A stretch of DNA of 64,000 nt from Bacillaceae bacterium JMAK1 (GTDB lineage Bacteria > Bacillota > Bacilli > Bacillales > Marinococcaceae), in the NCBI GenBank assembly GCA_012970285.1, contig JIBW01000007.1, forward strand, positions 62,001 through 126,000, in the 5' to 3' direction. Position numbers and translations under genes: made by a program. The notes under the pieces were generated by a model. The model had not been told where the DNA came from and made no database searches. It saw only the letters and a program-made list of their open reading frames with translations. Of this stretch, positions 1 to 8,021 are shown in pieces. Numbering within the stretch: the stretch's first letter is position 1; each line of letters opens with the position of its first letter.

Positions 1-2
1 GA

Positions 3-44
3 ACGGCGAAGAAGTTATTAAAAGAGAAACATCGACGAATGTAG
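3..44 (+). CDS. 3' end of an upstream gene (partial, uncertain)
   Basis: The window opens inside an open frame that runs 13 codons (basic, Lys/Arg-rich, ending KEKHRRM) to a TAG at 42-44. A strong terminator starts two bases later, which is what one expects of a gene end. A second frame also closes early, with TAA at 19-21, so the frame choice is uncertain. No function can be given from this fragment. Confidence 0.3.
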   Translation, partial: TAKKLLKEKHRRM

Positions 45-45
45 T

Positions 46-83
46 AAAGGATGAAAGTACATACTTTGTGCTTTCATCCTTTT
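46..83 (+). terminator. Intrinsic terminator
   Basis: Arms AAAGGATGAAAG (46-57) and CTTTCATCCTTT (71-82) pair perfectly around a 13-nt loop and end in a short T tract. It closes whatever gene enters the window from the left and insulates the protease gene downstream. Confidence 0.8.
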
Positions 84-183
84 GTACGTTCAGTAGGAAA
101 GTAATAGTTGCAAACAAGAGTATATGCGCATCCTTAATTGACTGAATAATGAGATGATAAAGACAAATAGGGAGGGTTGTCTA

Positions 184-1950
184 GTGAAAAAGTTTTATAT
201 GTTATTTGGAGCAGCTGCATTTTTAAGCGCTCCGTCACTTACAGATGCACAAACGGAGCAAGTTCCTGAAGCGAATGATGAAGAGTCCCGAATTCTGTAT
301 ATCGATTCAGAAGATTCATTTCAACAACATGCACGAACATCGCGAGCGGACCATGAACGATTAGCTGAGCGCTTTATCGTCGATCATGTAGAAACGTTTG
401 GCATCGAAAATCCAAAAGATGATTTAACGGTCGTAGATAAAACGACGGATGAATATGGTATGACGCACATTACTTATCAACAGACCATGAACGGATTTCC
501 TGTTGAAGGTCACAAAGTGATCGTCCATTTTGATGCAAATGGAACGATTAGCAGTGTGAATGGAAACTATCATGATGGTAGTGTACAAGCGGTTCAAAGT
601 ATTTCAATTGATGATCGAGAGGCTGTAGAAATTGCTAAGGATCACGTCAGCGCTCCAAGTGAATTGGAGTATGAACCGACCGCAGAACTTGTCGTCTATC
701 CGATGGGTGACGAAGCTGTCACAGTCCAAAAGGTAAACGTAAACTTTATGGGGGAAGATCCAGGCAACTGGTTTGTTTTTATTGACGTTGCAACTGGTGA
801 AGTTGTCGACGCGTACAACACAATTGGGCACGTGGCAGAAGATGCAGGCTTAGATGAGGAGCAAGTGAATGTCATTGCACAACCTTCACCAACTTTACTT
901 GAAACGGCGGTGAACGTACAAGCTTTACCAGATGATATTGACCGTTCTGATTTCGGACCGATGCACGGTTCTGGATTTGGGGTTCATGGGGACTATCGAG
1001 TTTTGAATTTGGTCTATAAAATTTCCGATATTCCTCAAGGGACCTTCAAATTATTTGATTGGACAAGACCTGATTTTGATGGAATTTACACGTACGATAT
1101 GAAAAACCAATATCAGTCGTCAACCTTTAGGTTGCCTGGTGACCCGTTTACTAATGATACAGCAGGCTTTAACTCGACGTATGACGCCCCAGGAGTCGAT
1201 GCTCATTATAACTCTACAAAAGTATATGAGTACTTCCTTGAGGAACACGATCGGAACTCTTTAGATGATGAAGGGGCAGCGCTCATTTCATCAGCTAACT
1301 ATGGAGACAACTATAACAATGCGTTTTGGAACGGTAGCCAAATGGCTTATGGCAACGGTGATGGCCAACAATTTATTCCATTATCAGCAGGGCTAGATGT
1401 TGCTGCTCATGAAATTACACACGGTGTGATTACGAATACAGCAGGGCTGCTTTACCGCTTTGAGTCAGGTGCGGTGAATGAATCAATTGCTGATATCTTC
1501 GGGGTACTCGTTGATACATCTAGTTGGGACATCGGGGATAACATTATTGGTGAAGCTTGGTTAAATGAAGGAAGAACGGCGCTTCGTAGCCTTGAAGAAC
1601 CAGGGAAGTTCCCAGTGAATGCAAACTACGTTGAATACGGGGATGGCAGTGGTGTATTCCCAGCCCATATGGATGAGTTTTATGATATGCCTTTGAATGT
1701 TGATAACGGAGGGGTTCATGTAAACTCATCGATCATTAACCATGCGGCATATTTAATTGGGGATGAAGTGGGGAGAGAGGCACTTGGGAATGTCGTCTAT
1801 CGAGCGTTAACAGTATACTTAACTCCAATCTCGAACTTCTCAGATACTCGCTTTGCATTTATCCAATCAGCCATTGATATTTACGGTGAAGACAGCGATG
1901 AGGTCGAAGCCACGTTGGATGCATTTGATGGCGTAGGAATTTATGAATAA
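184..1950 (+). CDS. Secreted thermolysin-like neutral metalloprotease (M4)
   Basis: Zinc endopeptidase exported as a preproenzyme. From the GTG at 184 (588 aa; GGGAGG just upstream) there is a signal peptide of about 22 residues ending near LTDAQ, a propeptide with FTP and PepSY-like regions (about 60-230), then the M4 catalytic domain. The zinc-binding HEITH lies at residues 409-413 and the third ligand, a Glu in VNESIAD, at residue 433, matching the thermolysin HExxH...NExxSD pattern. An in-frame ATG at 154 is less likely because the residues after it would precede the signal peptide. The gene is flanked by terminators, so it is monocistronic. It is probably a nutrient-scavenging protease similar to NprE/bacillolysin; the exact specificity cannot be read. 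Confidence 0.95.
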   Translation: MKKFYMLFGAAAFLSAPSLTDAQTEQVPEANDEESRILYIDSEDSFQQHARTSRADHERLAERFIVDHVETFGIENPKDDLTVVDKTTDEYGMTHITYQQTMNGFPVEGHKVIVHFDANGTISSVNGNYHDGSVQAVQSISIDDREAVEIAKDHVSAPSELEYEPTAELVVYPMGDEAVTVQKVNVNFMGEDPGNWFVFIDVATGEVVDAYNTIGHVAEDAGLDEEQVNVIAQPSPTLLETAVNVQALPDDIDRSDFGPMHGSGFGVHGDYRVLNLVYKISDIPQGTFKLFDWTRPDFDGIYTYDMKNQYQSSTFRLPGDPFTNDTAGFNSTYDAPGVDAHYNSTKVYEYFLEEHDRNSLDDEGAALISSANYGDNYNNAFWNGSQMAYGNGDGQQFIPLSAGLDVAAHEITHGVITNTAGLLYRFESGAVNESIADIFGVLVDTSSWDIGDNIIGEAWLNEGRTALRSLEEPGKFPVNANYVEYGDGSGVFPAHMDEFYDMPLNVDNGGVHVNSSIINHAAYLIGDEVGREALGNVVYRALTVYLTPISNFSDTRFAFIQSAIDIYGEDSDEVEATLDAFDGVGIYE

Positions 1951-1957
1951 AAATGAT

Positions 1958-1988
1958 CAACAGCTCCCTTGATATGAGGGAGCTGTTG
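1958..1988 (+). terminator. Hairpin after the protease gene
   Basis: A perfect 12-bp stem (1958-1969 with 1977-1988, CAACAGCTCCCT and its complement) with a 7-nt loop sits 8 bp after the stop. No long T tract follows, so it may protect the mRNA 3' end rather than terminate by itself. Confidence 0.6.
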
Positions 1989-2096
1989 GACTGTTGAAGG
2001 TCTTTTAAACGTCTTGATGCGCGCTAAACAATGAAGAAAGAGTTGCTGTAGCGTTGTATATTGGGGTCTCTCCTAAGGAGACTAAACGTATAGAAG

Positions 2097-2127
2097 AAAG
2101 CCCTGATTCATAGAACCAGGGCTTTTT
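2097..2127. terminator. Intrinsic terminator between convergent genes
   Basis: AAAGCCCTG (2097-2105) pairs with CAGGGCTTT (2117-2125), followed by TTTTT on the plus strand. It lies between the convergent protease and AAA ATPase genes; the T tract favours use on the plus strand. Confidence 0.75.
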
Positions 2128-2152
2128 CGACAATCTTTGAATGCAGATCAGG

Positions 2153-3436
2153 TTAAAAACCTAGCGTATGTTCAGAATCATCCCACCATTCGCCACGTTC
2201 GCTTTTTCGTTTCTCTTTTTTGATCGTGTCGATCGTTTGCTTAATGTTTAGTGTTCCTTCGTTGTGCCATTCAATGGCTGTACTCATGAACAGTTCTTTA
2301 ATTTGTGCAAAGGAGAATCCATCAGTTAATGAAGTAATGTAGTCGACGTCAATACTTTCGTCTAGCATTGGAAACCCGAGCTGTTGAATGTATTGCTCAC
2401 GTAACGCATTCGGAGGGGCAGTAATCTCATAACCGCGATCAAAACGACCAGCACGGTTGACGAGACCAGGGTCGATTTTCTCAGGATAGTTTGTCGTCCC
2501 GATAAGGAAGATTCCTTCCTTTGATGTAGCCCCGTCTAGTGTATTGAGAAAGTAAGAACGTGTATGGTCTGGTAGTGAGTCAATGTCTTCAATAACGAGA
2601 ATCATCGGAGCCAATTTCTGTGCAGTTTCAAACACTTCTTGTATGGAATCACTAGAAGTGAATTCGGTAATTTGCCAGTAGGCTACAGGTGCATCAACAC
2701 TATTGGCAATCGACTTCACGAGGGTGGTTTTTCCGTTCCCAGGAGGTCCATACAACAGAATGCCTCGCTTATAAGGAACGTTGTATGTCTCAAAAAACGA
2801 TCGATCCGCTTGGAAAAACTGATCAAGAGAACGATAGATCTCTCGTTTTATGGTGTCTTCCAAAATCACTTCTTCTCGTGTTACATCTTTTGAGATTGCC
2901 TGATATTCTTGTGATAATCCTTCATCGCTATCTTTCAGTAAGAGAATTTCATTTTTACTTTTGTTCCACATTCTTTCGCGAACCGTCGTTAAAAATGCAG
3001 ACATTGCCTCTTGGCTACTTGCAAAAACCGCATGCATATAAAAAACAGAGGCTTCACTGAAAATAGGAATTTGAGCAAAAGCGACACCGTCATGATGATA
3101 AGCAAACACTTGATTCGCATAGGCGCGGTGTACCCGGTATTTAGGGATTTGCGCACCTTCTTCATACTCAAATGTATATTCACCAAGGTGTTCAAAGATT
3201 TGCGCAACATGGGTGAGTTCATCGCTTTCACTTTTGACATCTTCTTCAAAGATTGTCCATAAGTCAAAAATATGTTCATCAACTTGAAACGCTGAATAGC
3301 TCGTACCAAACGTTTCTTCTAACGTTTTTGTAATGGTCGACAAAAGTTTAGCAAGCGGAGCATAGCCAGTTACTTCTGTATTATGCCCATCCACATAGGG
3401 ATAAATGGTCTTCATCTTTTCTCTTTTTCCTTCCAT
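2153..3436 (-). CDS. AAA+ ATPase, BCS1/proteasome-regulatory type
   Basis: Cytosolic AAA+ ATPase of 427 aa with an N-terminal half (about 1-190) that I do not recognise and a C-terminal ATPase module. Visible motifs are Walker A GPPGNGKTT (about 230-238), Walker B LVIEDIDS (about 280-287), sensor 1 IGTTN and the arginine-finger segment NRAGRFDRG. The EDIDSLPDHTRSYFLNTLDG stretch is typical of the BCS1/FtsH-like classic AAA clade rather than of MoxR or ClpX. Such proteins remodel or unfold a protein partner chosen by the N-terminal domain, which is unknown here. Two starts are possible: ATG at 3436 (no good ribosome site) or Met8 at 3415, preceded by GGAAGGA. It is a single gene with no operon partner. 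Confidence 0.8.
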   Translation of the reverse strand: MEGKREKMKTIYPYVDGHNTEVTGYAPLAKLLSTITKTLEETFGTSYSAFQVDEHIFDLWTIFEEDVKSESDELTHVAQIFEHLGEYTFEYEEGAQIPKYRVHRAYANQVFAYHHDGVAFAQIPIFSEASVFYMHAVFASSQEAMSAFLTTVRERMWNKSKNEILLLKDSDEGLSQEYQAISKDVTREEVILEDTIKREIYRSLDQFFQADRSFFETYNVPYKRGILLYGPPGNGKTTLVKSIANSVDAPVAYWQITEFTSSDSIQEVFETAQKLAPMILVIEDIDSLPDHTRSYFLNTLDGATSKEGIFLIGTTNYPEKIDPGLVNRAGRFDRGYEITAPPNALREQYIQQLGFPMLDESIDVDYITSLTDGFSFAQIKELFMSTAIEWHNEGTLNIKQTIDTIKKEKRKSERGEWWDDSEHTLGF

Positions 3437-3574
3437 AATGCTTGGTTATAAAGCTTATTTATCTTATATAGAAAAGCCAGAAAAGTCTAGTTCCTTAATG
3501 GAAAGATAATAAAACAGAATATTTGATGTAATATAAAGGTATATAAATCTGCTACATAGAGGGGGAGTAGGTCT

Positions 3575-4717
3575 ATTCATGAAGCGGTGAAAGGAACCCA
3601 ATCACTCGTTAGAATTCCGTCTGAGAATCCTAGCGGTAGTGAACGTAAGTGCGCACAGTATGTTGAGGATTACTTGAAAGATTTGAATGGAATATCGTTG
3701 CAAGTACAACCCGTAGAAGATGAACGGTCCAATATTATTGCAATATATAAAGGTTCAGATTCGTCATTAAGACCACTCGTAATCCTTGCACACATGGATA
3801 CGGTGCCTGTTGAAGGAACGTGGTCACAACAACCATTTGGAGCCGAGGTGATTGACGGTAGATTGTACGGACGTGGCGCTTGTGATATGAAAAGTGGACT
3901 GGCAGCAGCACTCGTTGCTTTTAAGAACGTCGTTCAGCAATCGCAACCAAAGCGAGATTTGTACCTAGCAATCACTGTCGATGAAGAAGGTCCATTTATG
4001 AAAGGCGCTGTGGCGTTGGTTAATGAGGAGGTCATTCCTGAGAACGCAGAGCTACTCGTAACCGAGCCGACGAGCAATACAATTGCTGTAGCCCATAAGG
4101 GAACGATCTGGTATGAAATTGTCATTACCGGAAGAAGCGCACACGGAGGTCATGCTGTAGTTGGCATTGATGCTGGACATGTGGCTGCAGAAAGCATTAT
4201 GCAGCTAAAGGCAAATGTTGCTGATCTTCCGTACGATCATGAACGTTTTGGAAAACCAACACTCTCCGTTGGGACAATTCATGGCGGTGAGAAAACGAAT
4301 ATGGTGGCGGGATCAGTGCGAATGGAACTTGATTTTCGCTTAGTCGCTCCGATGACACAAGAAGAGGCAGACGAGCTTGTTGACCGTTCAATGAAAGCGG
4401 CTTGCCGTAAATTTAAAGGAGCAAGTTACACCGTGAACCACTATGGTTACCCGAGACCACCAATCGATTCGAACCTAGAATCAGATCTGCTCGAGCGACT
4501 AGAAGACGCTTGTGAATTGACATTGAAAGAAGAAGTTTCTCATACTGGCTTTCCTGCGTACACAGACGCTTCGATGATCGCGCTAAAGACAGGTAATCGG
4601 GATTTGCTAGTTTTTGGCCCTGCTAACTTAGAACAAGCGCATCGGATCGATGAATATGTAGAAATCAATCAAATTGAAGATTGTGTGAACGTGCTTGAGG
4701 AGTTCATGAAAAAGTGA
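3575..4717 (+). CDS. M20-family metallopeptidase (ArgE/DapE/CPG2 type), apparent ATT start
   Basis: Cytosolic zinc hydrolase that cleaves an acyl-amino acid or small peptide bond. Metal-site motifs are AHMDTVPVEG, GRGACDMKSG, and DEEGPF with the catalytic Glu; the C-terminal metal His lies in GPANLEQAHRIDE. The inserted dimerisation domain (SAHGGHAVVGIDA) is also present. The start is odd. The only ribosome site, GAGGGGGAG at 3559-3567, is 7 nt from an ATT at 3575 that opens the frame as I-H-E-A-V-K-G-T. The ATG at 3579 is in another frame and stops after three codons, and the GTG at 3587 is 19 nt from the ribosome site. The ATT start gives 380 aa. Substrate (acetylornithine, succinyl-diaminopimelate or a dipeptide) cannot be decided. 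Confidence 0.85.
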   Translation: MHEAVKGTQSLVRIPSENPSGSERKCAQYVEDYLKDLNGISLQVQPVEDERSNIIAIYKGSDSSLRPLVILAHMDTVPVEGTWSQQPFGAEVIDGRLYGRGACDMKSGLAAALVAFKNVVQQSQPKRDLYLAITVDEEGPFMKGAVALVNEEVIPENAELLVTEPTSNTIAVAHKGTIWYEIVITGRSAHGGHAVVGIDAGHVAAESIMQLKANVADLPYDHERFGKPTLSVGTIHGGEKTNMVAGSVRMELDFRLVAPMTQEEADELVDRSMKAACRKFKGASYTVNHYGYPRPPIDSNLESDLLERLEDACELTLKEEVSHTGFPAYTDASMIALKTGNRDLLVFGPANLEQAHRIDEYVEINQIEDCVNVLEEFMKK

Positions 4718-4786
4718 AACCAATGTACCATTCATTACGTAGAACGTGGTAGAATTTAAAGCGTATATGTTTTTGGAGGTGGGGAA

Positions 4787-5689
4787 ATGGGGAAACGAGC
4801 GTTTCTATTTATATTAACGAATATTCTCGTGATGACGACAATCTTTATTGTTTGGACGTTAATCACAACATTTACACCAGTGGGCGGTATGTATGCAGAT
4901 GGCCAACTCGTGTTATCAAGTCTACTCATATTTAGTCTATTGTTCGGGTTTGGTGGATCATTTATTTCACTAGCCATGTCACGTTGGGTCGCAAAGAAAA
5001 TGATGAAAGTACGTGTACTTGATCCAAATGACAATTTAAATCAATATGAACGCCATATTGTCGAGAAGGTACACCGTCTTTCACGTGCTGCTGGGCTCGC
5101 ACACATGCCAGAAGTCGGGATTTACCATTCAAAAGAAGTCAATGCTTTTGCAACTGGACCATCAAAGAAGCGTTCACTCGTTGCTGTATCATCAGGTCTT
5201 CTTGAAACGATGGATGATGACGCAGTTGAAGGAGTCATCGCTCACGAAGTCGCACACATTGATAATGGCGACATGGTAACGATGACATTATTGCAAGGAA
5301 TCGTGAACGCAATTGTTATTTTTGCTGCACGAGTTGTAGCATTTGTTGTATCACGTTTTGTTCGTGAAGAAATGGCAGGTATCGTGAACTTTATTCTGAT
5401 CTTTGTCTTACAAATTCTCTTCTCGATCTTAGGAAGTCTTGTCGTCAATGCCTACTCAAGACACCGTGAATACCATGCGGATAACGGTGGAGCAGACCTC
5501 GCAGGTAAAGACAAGATGATTCACGCGCTACGTTCTTTACAAAACTACGTAGATCGCGCAACAGTCAATGATAATCGTGACGACTCAGCAGTCCAAACGA
5601 TGAAAATCAGCGGTGGCGGTGGTATGATGCGCCTATTCTCCACACACCCTGACTTAAGCGATCGCATCGCAAGCTTAGAGCGTAAATAA
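4787..5689 (+). CDS. htpX: Membrane zinc protease HtpX
   Basis: Membrane-bound M48 metalloprotease that degrades damaged or misassembled membrane proteins. The 300-aa chain starts with two hydrophobic segments (about 7-27 and 36-62), carries the zinc motif HEVAH at residues 153-157 within [13 protein letters not shown], then two more membrane spans (about 165-220) and the third ligand region [14 protein letters not shown]. Length and domain order are standard for HtpX. It begins with GGAGGTGGGG upstream and an extended -10 (TGGTAGAAT, 4747-4755) lies just before it, so it may have its own promoter. A strong terminator follows. Confidence 0.95.
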   Translation: MGKRAFLFILTNILVMTTIFIVWTLITTFTPVGGMYADGQLVLSSLLIFSLLFGFGGSFISLAMSRWVAKKMMKVRVLDPNDNLNQYERHIVEKVHRLSRAAGLAHMPEVGIYHSKEVNAFATGPSKKRSLVAVSSGLLETMDDDAVEGVIAHEVAHIDNGDMVTMTLLQGIVNAIVIFAARVVAFVVSRFVREEMAGIVNFILIFVLQILFSILGSLVVNAYSRHREYHADNGGADLAGKDKMIHALRSLQNYVDRATVNDNRDDSAVQTMKISGGGGMMRLFSTHPDLSDRIASLERK

Positions 5690-5693
5690 TGAA

Positions 5694-5732
5694 CGCCCTT
5701 TAAGGTTATCTTGACCTTAAAGGGCGCTTTTT
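5694..5732. terminator. Intrinsic terminator after htpX
   Basis: Thirteen-base-pair stem (5694-5706 with 5714-5726) and TTTTT tract, directly after the htpX stop and before the convergent LysR gene. Confidence 0.9.
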
Positions 5733-5769
5733 GTTTGTGCAAGGAATGATTGAAATGATCTCCTTAATC

Positions 5770-6624
5770 TTAATCCACTTCACGTTTAGTGAGAGTTACG
5801 AACTTTTGTAAGGCGCTGTCCAAATGTTGTTCCTTACGATGTACAAAGATCATTTGGACATTGGCATGTGATTCTGGAATGCCATAAATGGATACAGGGC
5901 GATCGAATTTGTGAGAGTCAACGAGAGAGATGGGAGCAATGGAGAAGCCAAGTCCGGCATTTACACAGTTTAAAATGGATTCCATCGTGTTAAACTCCAT
6001 AATGCGTTTTGGGTAAATCCCTTCGTCTTCTAACCAATTCTCGAGACGTTCTCGATACAGATCATTGGGGCGGGTTAATAAAGTTTTATCACGTACGTCT
6101 TGCACTTGAACCGGCTCACTTGAGAACAAGACGAGCTTTTCAGTAAATACTGGCGTGCTAACGAGTTCGGGGTGTTCAATAGGGCCGACCATGAACGCGC
6201 CATCTAGTTGATAATTGAATAAGTCTTCTAATAAGTATGCCGTTCGCTCAACGCGGAGGGAGAGTTCTACATCCGGGTATTTTTTGCTGTAGGAAGCAAG
6301 TAATTGTGGCAATTTACTTGATGCTGTTGTTTCATTCGTGCCGATCCGTAAATGACCGAAGGGTAATTCATCATCCATAAGTGCATGCCGGGTCTCGTCC
6401 ATGAGCTGAAAGATCTGCTCGGCATAATCGAGCAACTGCCTTCCTTTAGGTGTCAGTGTCATTCCTTTTGAATGTCGGTAGAACAACTGTGTCTGGAATT
6501 CTTCTTCAAGCTTTTTAATACGAGCGGTAATGTTGGATTGGACATAATTTAGCACTTCCGCTGTTTTTGTTGTGTTTTCTTCGTAAGCAAGCGTAACAAA
6601 AATTCGCAAGTCCTTTAGCTCCAT
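5770..6624 (-). CDS. LysR-family transcriptional regulator
   Basis: Transcription factor of 284 aa. The N-terminal winged helix-turn-helix (residues 1-60) shows the LysR pattern: LRIFVTLAYEENTTKTAEVLNYVQ, then TARIKKLEEEFQTQLFYRH. The rest is the periplasmic-binding-protein-like effector domain. The ribosome site GGAG lies 6 nt before the ATG. A perfect dyad at 6636-6650 directly upstream is a likely autoregulatory operator. It is divergent from the unknown gene at 6741, which LysR proteins often control. Effector unknown. Confidence 0.9.
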   Translation of the reverse strand: MELKDLRIFVTLAYEENTTKTAEVLNYVQSNITARIKKLEEEFQTQLFYRHSKGMTLTPKGRQLLDYAEQIFQLMDETRHALMDDELPFGHLRIGTNETTASSKLPQLLASYSKKYPDVELSLRVERTAYLLEDLFNYQLDGAFMVGPIEHPELVSTPVFTEKLVLFSSEPVQVQDVRDKTLLTRPNDLYRERLENWLEDEGIYPKRIMEFNTMESILNCVNAGLGFSIAPISLVDSHKFDRPVSIYGIPESHANVQMIFVHRKEQHLDSALQKFVTLTKREVD

Positions 6625-6635
6625 AATAATCTCCT

Positions 6636-6650
6636 ATCATTCAAAATGAT
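6636..6650. promoter_or_regulatory. Candidate LysR operator (T-N11-A dyad)
   Basis: ATCATTCAAAATGAT is a perfect 6-bp dyad around a 3-bp centre and contains the T-N11-A spacing of LysR sites. It lies 12 bp from the LysR start codon in the divergent intergenic region, suiting autorepression and control of the neighbour. Confidence 0.5.
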
Positions 6651-6740
6651 CGATGTTATTCACTTTTAATTATTTTTAATGATGGCTGTCCTCATATATA
6701 CTATAACTAGAGCAAAAATAAAAGGAGCTATGATAAACCC

Positions 6741-7130
6741 ATGTGGTTAATTCAAGAGTTAGGTATGAGAGAAAGCCATAACGCTAAGTACTATCAGTTC
6801 ATTGAAGACAATTTAAGACGGTATGAAAACAACGAGCCGATGCTTATGATGAACGTTAACGATATTAGTGCTGATACGTCCAATTTGTTGGATGGTTGGT
6901 CTGAAATAAAGCAACAAATTAAGCATATGGATGGCGTTGAAGACAGAATTGCACTTCTAAAAAACTATCTAAATGAAACAACACAGAGCAAAAGTTTGAA
7001 AGAACTTCTTCAACTAATTGAAAATGATCAAGAAAACCTTAAGAAAATGAATAAAGATCAAAAAACAATTGATGCCCTTGAAGAACTTCAACAAACCATC
7101 ACATCTCTACGCAAATTACACCTCGTCTAA
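6741..7130 (+). CDS. Unknown coiled-coil-rich protein
   Basis: I do not recognise this 129-aa protein. It is hydrophilic, with no signal peptide or membrane span. The second half (about 50-125) is rich in Leu/Glu/Lys/Gln at helical spacing and is probably a helical coiled coil. The start is not ideal: GGAG at 6724-6727 is 13 nt from the ATG at 6741, while an ATG at 6730 stops after six codons; Met9 at 6765 is another option. It is divergent from the LysR gene and lies just upstream of the LytTR regulator, so it could be the LysR target or a partner of the LytTR protein. That is inference from position only. Confidence 0.65.
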   Translation: MWLIQELGMRESHNAKYYQFIEDNLRRYENNEPMLMMNVNDISADTSNLLDGWSEIKQQIKHMDGVEDRIALLKNYLNETTQSKSLKELLQLIENDQENLKKMNKDQKTIDALEELQQTITSLRKLHLV

Positions 7131-7166
7131 TCCTTAGCATTAATGATACACTTTTGTTAGAATAAA

Positions 7167-7195
7167 CCTAGTATATAGTTTATCAATATACTAGG
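7167..7195 (+). promoter_or_regulatory. Inverted repeat overlapping the LytTR gene ribosome site
   Basis: CCTAGTATAT (7167-7176) and ATATACTAGG (7186-7195) are perfectly complementary with a 9-nt loop. The 3' arm includes the first bases of the Shine-Dalgarno AGGAGG (7193-7198). In RNA this would partly hide the ribosome site; in DNA it could be an operator for autoregulation. Confidence 0.6.
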
Positions 7196-7204
7196 AGGCT
7201 TATG

Positions 7205-7855
7205 ATGAATGTCATGTCTGTTACTGATATGATTGAAGGATTTCAAGCAATACTCCCAGATCACGTATCAATAGCCATAACCGATGGCGATAAATATATG
7301 TATTATCGACCGAGTAAGACGATTGATTTAAAGATTGAGCCCGGTGATCTTATTAAAGCAGACACCGTTACCCATAAAGCGTTAACGATCAAAAAGAAAA
7401 CGGCTGAATATGTTTCAGCACAAGTATTGGGTGTTCCGTATTACGGAATTTCAACGCCACTATTCTCCGATCATCGCCTCATTGGATGCATCACTCTTAT
7501 TTCAGAGTCGGTCCAGTCACATTATCAGTCTAATTTTCTAACCGTGATGAATCAAAATTGTTGGTATCCAGTTCCGCACGATGAAATTACTGTCATTGAA
7601 GCAAACAGTCGTAGAACTTGGGTACACGCAAGGTCACGTGTTGGTACGAATAAATTCAATTTATCACAATTAGAAGCAATACTCCCGCACGATACGTTTT
7701 ACCGTTGTCATCGGTCTTACCTCATTAATATCCTTCAAATCAAAGAAATTCAACCCGAGTCACATTCAACATTTACGCTAATAATGAATGACGATACTGT
7801 CGTCCCAGTCAGTCAGTCGTACGCAAGTCACTTTCGAGAGATGCTTGCCTTCTAA
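7205..7855 (+). CDS. LytTR-type transcriptional regulator with a small-ligand sensor domain
   Basis: DNA-binding regulator of 216 aa. The C-terminal half (about 120-216) is a LytTR domain: the stretch beginning EITVIEANSRRTWVHARSR, then LPHDTFYRCHRSYLINILQI, is characteristic. The N-terminal half (about 1-115) has the pattern of small cytosolic sensor domains (TDGDKYMYYRPSKTIDLKI, PGDLI, GVPYYGISTPLF, LIGCITLI), like the ligand domains of some soluble chemoreceptors, instead of a response-regulator receiver. It is therefore probably a one-component sensor. ATG at 7205 is 6 nt from AGGAGG; an ATG at 7202 is also in frame. Direct repeats upstream of the next gene fit LytTR binding, so the CoA-transferase is the likely target. 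Confidence 0.85.
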   Translation: MNVMSVTDMIEGFQAILPDHVSIAITDGDKYMYYRPSKTIDLKIEPGDLIKADTVTHKALTIKKKTAEYVSAQVLGVPYYGISTPLFSDHRLIGCITLISESVQSHYQSNFLTVMNQNCWYPVPHDEITVIEANSRRTWVHARSRVGTNKFNLSQLEAILPHDTFYRCHRSYLINILQIKEIQPESHSTFTLIMNDDTVVPVSQSYASHFREMLAF

Positions 7856-7862
7856 AAAAATG

Positions 7863-7888
7863 AAAGCAAGCTCTCGCTTGTGTTTTTT
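7863..7888 (+). terminator. Intrinsic terminator after the LytTR gene
   Basis: CAAGC-TCTC-GCTTG stem (7867-7880) with flanking A/T pairing and TTTTTT at 7883-7888. It separates the regulator from the CoA-transferase transcript. Confidence 0.75.
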
Positions 7889-7901
7889 AGGCTGTCCTGA
7901 A

Positions 7902-7975
7902 TGCTGATTCATGTCGTAAATTTGCTGGCTCATACAACATCTAAGCCCTTTCATACAGAATTGAATGTTCAGCAT
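7902..7975 (+). promoter_or_regulatory. Candidate LytTR operator: 21-bp-spaced direct repeats
   Basis: TGCTGATTCAT (7902-7912) and TGCTGGCTCAT (7923-7933) match at 9 of 11 positions and start exactly 21 bp apart, the two-turn spacing of LytTR site pairs (9-bp boxes, 12-bp gap). A third, inverted copy, ATGTTCAGCAT, lies at 7965-7975. A possible weak -35 (TTGAAT, 7961-7966) follows. Positioned upstream of the CoA-transferase start at 8022. Confidence 0.5.
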
Positions 7976-8021
7976 AACAGGCATTGATACACTAAATAGA
8001 AAAAGAAATGAGGGTCTTATT

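Noticed and set aside
2989-3309. Alternative-frame ORFs over the AAA ATPase gene on both strands.
   Set aside because: They overlap a well-supported gene, lack ribosome sites and family features.
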